Source: Lachnospiraceae bacterium (GTDB lineage: Bacteria; Bacillota_A; Clostridia; Lachnospirales; Lachnospiraceae). From it: a DNA stretch of 11,390 nt. The DNA is taken from the NCBI GenBank assembly GCA_017437705.1, contig JAFRYJ010000013.1:1-11390 (forward strand), written 5' to 3'. This document shows positions 6,519 to 11,390 of this stretch, piece after piece (position 1 is the stretch's first letter; each line of letters opens with the position of its first letter). Below the pieces are notes generated by a model, which was not told the origin of the DNA, did not search any database, and worked only from the letters and a program-made list of their open reading frames with translations. A program made the position numbers and the translations under genes.

Positions 6519-7359
6519 GTATTTTTCTGACAGCATCATAAGGATAGACGGATTAAAGCTTATGGGGAAGCACGGCGTTCATCCGGAAGAAAAGGAGACG
6601 CCCCATCCCTTTGTGTTTGATATAAGCTACAGCCTGGACACGTCCAGGGCGGCGGCCACCGACTACATAGGCAACACCATCAGCTATTCCGACGTGGTAA
6701 GGACTGTAAAAAAGGTGAACGGGAGCCGTTCCTTCGACCTTATAGAAGCCCTGGCGGACACCGCGGCAAAGGAACTTTTAACTACATTCAGGCCCATAAA
6801 GACGGTCACCGTGAAGGTATCCAAACCGGAAGCCCCCGTTAAGGAGGAATTCGAGGATATTTCGGCGACGGTAAAAAGGAGCTGGCACAGGATCGCCATC
6901 TCCTTCGGCAGCAACGAGGGCGACAGCATCGCCGTCATAGAGGGCATGCTGGATGATGTGGAGGAAAGCGGCCTTTTCAGGGATATGAAGGTATCGGAGG
7001 TCATAAGGACCACGCCCTACGGCGTGAAGGACCAGCCGGATTTCCTGAACGGATGCATCCTTGCCTATACCTTTTTAAGTCCCGGTGAGCTTCTTTCGTT
7101 CTGTTTAAGCATCGAGCAGAGGTACGGCAGGGTAAGGACCATGAGATGGGGACCCAGGACCCTGGATATGGACATCATCTTCTACGACGACCTCATTATC
7201 GACGAGCCGGATCTTACAATACCTCATTACGATATGAAAAACAGGGAGTTCGTCCTGAAGCCGCTGTCGGAGATCGCCGGATACATCATGCATCCGGTGT
7301 TCATGAAGACTGTGAACGAGATGTATGCGGAGCTTTGCGAAAAGAGCGGTAAAGAATGA
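6511..7359 (+). CDS. folBK: Fused dihydroneopterin aldolase / HPPK (FolB-FolK)
   Basis: Two consecutive steps in one protein: dihydroneopterin aldolase (residues about 1-122) and 6-hydroxymethyl-dihydropterin pyrophosphokinase (about 126-282). FolB part: IRIDGLKLMGKHGVHPEEKE (10-29), SFDLIEALAD (74-83) and VKVSKPEAPV (101-110) with the catalytic-type Lys105. FolK part: IAISFGSNEGD (128-138), RTTPYG and DQPDFLNGC (166-182), RWGPRTLDMDIIFYDD (212-227) with the two magnesium Asp residues 219 and 221, then IPHYDMKNREFVLKPL (237-252). The start is a TTG at 6511, with AGGGAG at 6494-6499; the next methionine (residue 18) would cut into the aldolase domain. The start overlaps folP by 8 nt and the stop overlaps the chorismate mutase start by 4 nt. 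Confidence 0.95.
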   Translation: MSEYFSDSIIRIDGLKLMGKHGVHPEEKETPHPFVFDISYSLDTSRAAATDYIGNTISYSDVVRTVKKVNGSRSFDLIEALADTAAKELLTTFRPIKTVTVKVSKPEAPVKEEFEDISATVKRSWHRIAISFGSNEGDSIAVIEGMLDDVEESGLFRDMKVSEVIRTTPYGVKDQPDFLNGCILAYTFLSPGELLSFCLSIEQRYGRVRTMRWGPRTLDMDIIFYDDLIIDEPDLTIPHYDMKNREFVLKPLSEIAGYIMHPVFMKTVNEMYAELCEKSGKE

Positions 7360-7979
7360 AAGACCTGAAAGAGATCAGAAAAAGCATAGACGGGACAGAT
7401 GAAAAGATCGCCGGTCTTTTCGAAAAAAGGATGGAGCTTTCGGCAGCGGTGGCTGAGACCAAGATCGGGACCGGGGGCTCCGTTTTCGTGCCTGAAAGAG
7501 AGAAGGAAAAGCTGGAAAGGATAAAGTCGTTATTGTCCGACAGCGGAGACCGGGAGGAGGCGGAAGCGCTTTTCCGGTACATCATGATACTGAGCCGTTT
7601 CAAACAGTACGGCATGATGCTTCCTGCGGGCGATCCGGCAGCTGAATTTGAAGCTTCAGGATCCGATGATGTGACGGAAGCGCCGGCGGCGGATACTTTT
7701 CTTACAGAGACGTTTGAAAATGATATCGTGGAGATAAGATTTGAGCTTCCGGAAGGAACGTATCCTCTTTCCTGCATTTTCGCTTTTCTTCAGCTGGGCG
7801 GGATAAAGGTCTTAAGATCGGAGACCGGCCCGGCAGGGAAAGAGGAAAAAGCCTGCAGAGTGCAGCTGGAGCTGGCCATGGCTCTTGAGGACGCCAGGGC
7901 GCGGACGGCCATCCTGGCGATATCAGAGGACACAAAGGACTTCAGGATACTGGGTATCCGTAAAGGAGGAGCATCATGA
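7356..7979 (+). CDS. Chorismate mutase (AroQ class) with C-terminal ACT-like domain, no dehydratase domain
   Basis: The N-terminal about 88 residues are an AroQ-type chorismate mutase (chorismate to prephenate). Aligning by eye with the E. coli P-protein mutase gives the same spacing for every key residue: Arg8, Arg25, Lys36, Arg48, Glu49, Ser80 and Gln84 (E. coli Arg11, Arg28, Lys39, Arg51, Glu52, Ser84, Gln88). A linker of about 30 Ala/Asp/Glu-rich residues follows. Residues about 122-203 resemble an ACT domain: FELPEGTYPLSCIFAFLQLGGIKVL, then a second half ending FRILGI, as in the regulatory domain of prephenate dehydratases. The prephenate dehydratase domain that normally sits between them is absent. 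I infer a mutase with its own amino-acid-sensing domain. It is coupled by 4-nt ATGA overlaps to folBK before and the serpin after; it competes with pABA synthesis for chorismate. Confidence 0.85.
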   Translation: MKDLKEIRKSIDGTDEKIAGLFEKRMELSAAVAETKIGTGGSVFVPEREKEKLERIKSLLSDSGDREEAEALFRYIMILSRFKQYGMMLPAGDPAAEFEASGSDDVTEAPAADTFLTETFENDIVEIRFELPEGTYPLSCIFAFLQLGGIKVLRSETGPAGKEEKACRVQLELAMALEDARARTAILAISEDTKDFRILGIRKGGAS

Positions 7980-9304
7980 AGAGACTGATCGCAGTAATTT
8001 TATGCATAACAATGCTGGCGGGCCTTACGGCCTGCGCGGGAAACAAGACCGGCGGGGAAACGGATAGCATCGGCACTGAGACCGATGAACCCGATACAGA
8101 CGAACCGGAAACGGACGAGCCCGAGACAGATGAACCGGAAACGGATCAGCCGGAGGAGCCGGCGACCGTAAAGGCGGAGGAGATATCCGGATACATGACT
8201 GATGGCATCAACGGTACCGGCACGAAGCTTCTGGAGGCCCTGTATGACGGCGGAAAGAACGTATTCATTTCTCCTTTAAGCATCAGCCTTGATTTCGGCA
8301 TCCTCTATACGGGAGCCGCGGGCGATACGAAAAAGGCGATGATGGATTATTTCGGCTACGCCGACGACTTCGCCGCCCATGTTAAGGATATGCATCTGGT
8401 TACGGAGTATCTTACAAAGGGCCACAGCGGGGCGCACTATCATATCGCCAATTCCATATGGATCAACGACATGATAGAGGACCGCATGAATCCCGGTTTC
8501 ACCGATACCTGGAAGGAAGAGAAGGCAGATATCTTCGTTGAGGATTTCGGAGATGCGGCGCTTGTTGACAGGATCAACGGCTGGGTAAAGGAAAACACGA
8601 AGGGCATGATACCCGAGGTCCTCGACAACGTAGGCCCCGAAGCCCTGATGTATCTTATAAATGCGATCTATTTCGAAGGCAAATGGTATGATCCCTTCTC
8701 CGGCGACGATTATTACAAGGATAAGATCTTCCATGCATCCGCCGGGGATATAAAAGTCGATTACATGGCGAGGCAGGATCGTTTCTGTTACCTTAATGAC
8801 GGCGAGGCAAGCTGCGTCAGGATACCCTATTCCGACGGGATGACCTCCATGTACATAATCCTCCCTCATAACGGCGCAGATCCGAAGGACTTCATAACCC
8901 GTATACCGGAATATGTGAAGGAGACCGGAGAGGCGGGCAGCGCCGAGGTATTCCTGCAGCTGCCCAAGATGAAGCTTAAGTACAGCGCTTCCTCTGAGAT
9001 CGTTGATGCGATGAAGAACGGCGGGCTGGATATCATCTTCTCCGATCATGCTGACTTTTCGGAGATGGCCGATGGAGGCCTCTCTGTAGGAAACGTGATC
9101 CACAAGACGGCTCTCGAGGTCGATGAGGACGGAACAAAGGCCGCAGCCGCTACTGTGATCGAGATCAAGGAAACAGCCGCCGCACCCGGCGAAGAAGACG
9201 AGATCATCTACATGATAGTGGACAGCCCCTTCTTCCTGGTGATCGCTGATGATGATACGGGAATGATCATATTCGAGGGATATATTCAGGATCCGAGAAA
9301 GTAA
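7976..9304 (+). CDS. Lipoprotein serpin (serine or cysteine protease inhibitor)
   Basis: A 442-residue serpin with a lipoprotein signal: basic start, hydrophobic helix, lipobox LTAC with Cys20. A spacer of five TDEPE-type repeats (36-60) holds the inhibitor domain (about 70-440) off the membrane. Serpin landmarks: NVFISPLSISLDFGILYTGA (95-114), INAIYFEGKWYDPF (228-241), VIHKTALEVDEDGTKAAAAT (374-393) and the C-terminal PFFLVIADDDTGMIIFEGYI (418-437). The hinge GTKAAAAT (386-393) is small-residue rich as in inhibitory serpins. Counting P15 as Gly386 puts P1-P1' at Thr400-Ala401, which suggests an elastase- or subtilisin-like target; this is inference. AAAGGAGGA at 7962-7970 gives a strong ribosome binding site, and the start overlaps the mutase stop by 4 nt. 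It is the last gene of the operon. Confidence 0.94.
   Translation: MKRLIAVILCITMLAGLTACAGNKTGGETDSIGTETDEPDTDEPETDEPETDEPETDQPEEPATVKAEEISGYMTDGINGTGTKLLEALYDGGKNVFISPLSISLDFGILYTGAAGDTKKAMMDYFGYADDFAAHVKDMHLVTEYLTKGHSGAHYHIANSIWINDMIEDRMNPGFTDTWKEEKADIFVEDFGDAALVDRINGWVKENTKGMIPEVLDNVGPEALMYLINAIYFEGKWYDPFSGDDYYKDKIFHASAGDIKVDYMARQDRFCYLNDGEASCVRIPYSDGMTSMYIILPHNGADPKDFITRIPEYVKETGEAGSAEVFLQLPKMKLKYSASSEIVDAMKNGGLDIIFSDHADFSEMADGGLSVGNVIHKTALEVDEDGTKAAAATVIEIKETAAAPGEEDEIIYMIVDSPFFLVIADDDTGMIIFEGYIQDPRK
8081..8155 (+). repeat. Five tandem 15-bp units encoding (TDEPE) spacer of the serpin
   Basis: Units encode TDEPD, TDEPE, TDEPE, TDEPE, TDQPE. The DNA copies differ at third positions (for example GATGAACCC, GACGAACCG, GACGAGCCC), so the tract is not a perfect slippage target. 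It makes a flexible acidic linker after the lipidated cysteine. Confidence 0.85.
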
Positions 9305-9318
9305 AAAAGTAAACTAAA

Positions 9319-9354
9319 GCCGCATTGCAGGAAATGCAATGCGGCTGTTTTTTT
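9319..9354. terminator. Strong bidirectional terminator after the folate-serpin operon
   Basis: An 11-bp perfect stem (GCCGCATTGCA, 9319-9329, with TGCAATGCGGC, 9335-9345) with a GGAAA loop and then TGTTTTTTT. On the minus strand the same stem runs into TTTAGTTTACTTTTTT, so it probably also ends the tRNA transcript. It lies 14 bases after the serpin stop. Confidence 0.93.
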
Positions 9355-9379
9355 ACGGGTATTCCAGGACAAAAAAAGA

Positions 9380-9452
9380 AGCGCGAGACGGGACTCGAAC
9401 CCGCGGCCTCGACCTTGGCAAGGTCGCGCTCCACCAACTGAGCCACTCGCGC
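9380..9452 (-). tRNA. tRNA-Gly (anticodon GCC)
   Basis: The full cloverleaf can be folded by eye on the minus strand: acceptor GCGCGAG/CTCGCGC, D-arm GCTC...GAGC, anticodon stem CGACC/GGTCG around loop TTGCCAA (anticodon GCC, reading GGC and GGU), variable loop AGGCC, T-arm GCGGG-TTCGAGT-CCCGT with one G-T pair. The discriminator base is U, as expected for bacterial tRNA-Gly. CCA is not encoded (the next bases are TCT), so it must be added by nucleotidyltransferase. Confidence 0.97.
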
Positions 9453-9473
9453 ATGTCTTCTGCAGACTGGATA

Positions 9474-9502
9474 AGTATAATAAATGCCAGGGCCTTTGTC
9501 AA
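9474..9502 (-). promoter_or_regulatory. Promoter of the tRNA-Gly gene
   Basis: A perfect TTGACA (9502-9497 on the minus strand), 17 bases, and TATACT (9479-9474). This is the best promoter in the window; the predicted start lies about 15 bases before the mature tRNA 5' end. Confidence 0.88.
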
Positions 9503-9600
9503 TACTTTTTTGACCACAATTCTTTTTTGCAGATGATATGATCGACCTGAATCAGGAGGGTAAAACATATTTTTGGCCGGGGATCACATAGTCCGCGGCA

Positions 9601-10290
9601 TCACGCCTCTTCTTCGTATACCTTCGGCGGATGCTTTTCGTAAAAGGCGTCCAGCTTCTTTCTGAGAGGGCTCACGTAAACGATGAGGTAGAGTATTATC
9701 GCCCCGATGACGCCGCCCACAACGTCGATGAAGGAATGCTGCTTCAGGAACATGGTGGACAGGCTGATGAGCGTGCTCAGTGTAAAATATACCGGTATGG
9801 CCCATTTGTGGGTCTTATACATCTTCGAGTGGAGCATGGAGAACACCACGACCCAGCTGACCATTACGTGTATCGAAGGGAACACGTTGGTGGGGTTGTC
9901 CAGGCCGAAAACGATACGGCAGAGGAAAGCGGTGATGCCGTTCCCCACAGGCTCGGGCCTGAAATTGACTCCGTTGGGCACAAATATAAAAAAGATATCG
10001 CAGGCGTAAAGCCCGATGAACTGGGCGCACATGTAGCTCAGGTATTCCCGGGTGTCCTTGTAGAACAGCCTGATGAAATGCAGGGCCACATAGGGGAACC
10101 ACATGATGTAGGGTATGATCCACACCTGGCTGAAGGGGATCATGTCGTCCACGACGCTGTGGATATATATGACGGGCTCGCAGAGATGGCCCACGAGGCC
10201 GAAGATTATGACATAGGGTATAAACAGAAAGAGCATCCAGAAATAGATATCCAGCCTGAACGTTCTTTTAAACCATTCCGTAGATTTCAT
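9601..10290 (-). CDS. PAP2-family membrane phosphatase / phosphotransferase
   Basis: Integral membrane protein of 229 residues with about six hydrophobic helices, of the type 2 phosphatidic acid phosphatase superfamily, whose members act on lipid phosphates or transfer lipid head groups at the membrane surface. Motif 2 is FPSIH (137-141), with the catalytic-type His141. Motif 3 is STMFLKQHSFID (178-189), with His185 and Asp189 in the expected H-x3-D spacing. Motif 1 is reduced to NFRP (109-112). FPS[IL]H with FLKQH is closer to the Aur1/inositol-phosphorylceramide-synthase-like branch than to classical PSGH phosphatases. Substrate cannot be told; undecaprenyl pyrophosphate or a lipid phosphate are possibilities. 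AGGAGA lies 7 bases before ATG 10290. It has its own promoter and is divergent from the AI-2E-family gene. Confidence 0.9.
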   Translation of the reverse strand: MKSTEWFKRTFRLDIYFWMLFLFIPYVIIFGLVGHLCEPVIYIHSVVDDMIPFSQVWIIPYIMWFPYVALHFIRLFYKDTREYLSYMCAQFIGLYACDIFFIFVPNGVNFRPEPVGNGITAFLCRIVFGLDNPTNVFPSIHVMVSWVVVFSMLHSKMYKTHKWAIPVYFTLSTLISLSTMFLKQHSFIDVVGGVIGAIILYLIVYVSPLRKKLDAFYEKHPPKVYEEEA

Positions 10291-10314
10291 TTTATCGTCT
10301 CCTAAACGGGAAAC

Positions 10315-10343
10315 ATTATATATTAACGGCTCCGAAAAGTAAA
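10315..10343 (-). promoter_or_regulatory. Promoter of the PAP2-family gene
   Basis: On the minus strand: TTTACT (10343-10338, four of six), 17 bases, perfect TATAAT (10320-10315). It lies about 25 bases upstream of the ATG, giving a short leader that contains AGGAGA. Confidence 0.65.
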
Positions 10344-10360
10344 TGCCTGCCCTTAAACTG

Positions 10361-10389
10361 TGGAACTCAGAGCATATAAATGATATAAT
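10361..10389 (+). promoter_or_regulatory. Promoter of the AI-2E-family gene
   Basis: A perfect TATAAT (10384-10389) with a weak TGGAAC (10361-10366) 17 bases upstream. The leader is about 20 nt and includes AGGAGG at 10408-10413. Confidence 0.55.
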
Positions 10390-10418
10390 AAATTATCTAT
10401 TGCTTTCAGGAGGCAACG

Positions 10419-11390
10419 ATGAATAACAAGCGTTCATGGAAGGATTACAAGGGCGCGGGAATAATGGCCCTTCTGGTCCTCACGGCGGCTATAATCATAT
10501 TCTTTGCGGTTTACAGAGCGGATTCCATAGGCGGCTTTTTCAAGGCACTGCTGTCTGCCGCTGCACCTATAATCTTCGGTATAGTCATAGCATATCTGCT
10601 TAATCCCATAGTCATGGGATTCGAGAAGATGTTCCTTAAAAAGATGCAGGATCCCTACTCGGATAAGACCAAAGGGAAGGCCAGGGCTCTGGCCATTGCC
10701 GTGTCGATAATCCTGATGCTTGCGGTCATCATCTTCCTGCTGTACCTGGTGCTTCCCACGCTTATCGAAACGGTTACAAAGCTGGTCAAGGAACTGCCGG
10801 AACAGATCAAAAACGTCACGAACTGGCTGGACGAGAGAGCGGCGGATCAGGACAGCGCCATGGCAAACTTCTCTCATTTCCTGAAGGACATGGTAGTTAA
10901 GGTGGACGACTGGCTGAAGACCGTATTCCTCACCAATGCCCAGGACCTCCGCGATGCCGTCACATCCGGCGTCATGAGCGTGCTGTCGACGCTGTTCAAT
11001 ATCTTTATCGGCATCATCGTTTCCTGCTACTTGCTGGCCAACAAGGAGAAATACGTGGGCATGGTGAAGAAGATCACCTACGCCACCTTCAGCAAGAAGC
11101 GGGCCAATAACGTTATGAAGGTAATGAAGAAGTCAAACGGCGTCTTCGGCGGATTCATTTCGGGAAAGATAGTGGATTCGCTGCTCCTGGGCTTCCTGTG
11201 TTTCATCTTCATGTTCATCACCAGAATGGATTACGCGGTATTTATCAGCGTGCTGGTGGGCATCTGCAACCTGATACCTTTCTTCGGACAGTGGATCAGT
11301 ATGCTGGCCGGCGGCGCGCTGCTTCTGCTGCAGAGCCCGGTGCAGGGCATAGTCTTTATGATATTCATAGTCATTCTGCAGCAGGTGGAC
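10419..11390 (+). CDS. AI-2E / PerM-family membrane transporter, 5' part (3' end outside window)
   Basis: The frame is open from ATG 10419 to the window edge (324 codons), so the C-terminus is missing. The start has CAGGAGG five bases upstream. Hydrophobic segments are visible at about 14-32, 43-66 and 89-113, then a soluble amphipathic stretch (about 115-180) rich in charged residues, a helix around 186-207, and more helices from about 250 on. This arrangement, with SGKIVDSLLLGFLCF (248-262) and VGICNLIPFFGQW (279-291), is that of the AI-2E transporter superfamily (YdgG/TqsA/PerM/YtvI). The family has members linked to autoinducer-2 export, Na+/H+ antiport and membrane export; function here cannot be assigned more closely. 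The usual Gly-Pro of the conserved FGP box is Gly-Gln here. Probably a single gene or the first of a downstream operon. Confidence 0.93.
   Translation, partial: MNNKRSWKDYKGAGIMALLVLTAAIIIFFAVYRADSIGGFFKALLSAAAPIIFGIVIAYLLNPIVMGFEKMFLKKMQDPYSDKTKGKARALAIAVSIILMLAVIIFLLYLVLPTLIETVTKLVKELPEQIKNVTNWLDERAADQDSAMANFSHFLKDMVVKVDDWLKTVFLTNAQDLRDAVTSGVMSVLSTLFNIFIGIIVSCYLLANKEKYVGMVKKITYATFSKKRANNVMKVMKKSNGVFGGFISGKIVDSLLLGFLCFIFMFITRMDYAVFISVLVGICNLIPFFGQWISMLAGGALLLLQSPVQGIVFMIFIVILQQVD

Noticed and set aside
8276..9103. 275-codon open frame antisense to the serpin
   Set aside because: Low-complexity shadow of codon bias; the serpin frame has signal peptide, domain motifs and ribosome binding site.
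9380..9452. tRNA-Gly gene as an integration (attachment) site for a mobile element
   Set aside because: No integrase, no repeat of the tRNA 3' end elsewhere in the window and no change in gene character on either side.
9503..9600. AGGAGGG at 9553-9559 on the plus strand suggesting a small gene
   Set aside because: No ATG, GTG or TTG at a fitting distance opens a meaningful frame; taken as chance.
9631..10305. 224-codon plus-strand open frame opposite the PAP2-family gene
   Set aside because: Composition rich in His, Asp and Glu, with no domain; the minus strand shows transmembrane helices and PAP2 motifs.
10434..10877. 147-codon minus-strand open frame at the right end
   Set aside because: It is antisense to the AI-2E-family gene, whose plus-strand frame is open to the window edge with a good start site.

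Overview
The window looks like a chromosomal segment of a low-to-mid GC Gram-positive anaerobe of the class Clostridia, probably near Lachnospiraceae. The basis is gene content (a YerC/YecD-type TrpR-like regulator, a single-span signal peptidase I, a short three-domain S1 protein, a compact folate operon with a FolB-FolK fusion), strong AGGAGG-type ribosome binding sites, heavy use of AGG and ATA codons, and a tRNA gene without encoded CCA. This placement is inference; there is no 16S or other marker here.

Layout. (1) 1-569: 3' part of an ExoA/Xth-type exodeoxyribonuclease III. (2) 742-1717: a TrpR-like regulator followed by signal peptidase I, ending in a hairpin (1730-1771) shared with the convergent minus-strand genes. 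(3) 1792-3279, minus strand: an S1-domain RNA-binding protein preceded by a membrane-anchored protein whose C-terminal half is built of 11-residue Ala/Glu repeats. (4) 3426-3656: a stand-alone acyl carrier protein, divergent from group 3, with clear back-to-back promoters. (5) 3775-9304: a tightly packed six-gene operon, folC-folE-folP-folBK, then a chorismate mutase-ACT protein, then a lipoprotein serpin. From folE onward every junction overlaps (26, 8, 4 and 4 nt). A strong terminator follows at 9319-9354. (6) 9380-9452, minus strand: tRNA-Gly(GCC) with a near-consensus promoter. (7) 9601-10290, minus strand: a PAP2-family membrane phosphatase, divergent from (8) 10419 to the window end: an AI-2E/PerM-family membrane protein cut by the edge.

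How the genes fit together. The fol genes cover GTP to dihydroneopterin triphosphate (FolE), aldolase and pyrophosphokinase steps (FolB-FolK), joining to pABA (FolP) and addition of glutamate (FolC); no folA or pab gene is visible. The chorismate mutase fused to an ACT-like domain, with no prephenate dehydratase domain, acts on chorismate, which is also the precursor of pABA. The lipoprotein serpin is the odd member: a predicted surface protease inhibitor translationally coupled to a cytosolic metabolic operon.

Most worth following up: the CM-ACT protein without a dehydratase domain, the serpin at the end of the folate operon, the 11-mer repeat membrane protein, and a GTGAAA-N4-TTTCAC inverted repeat in the leader of the TrpR-like gene. 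I see no CRISPR array, transposase, integrase, rRNA or convincing defence system.
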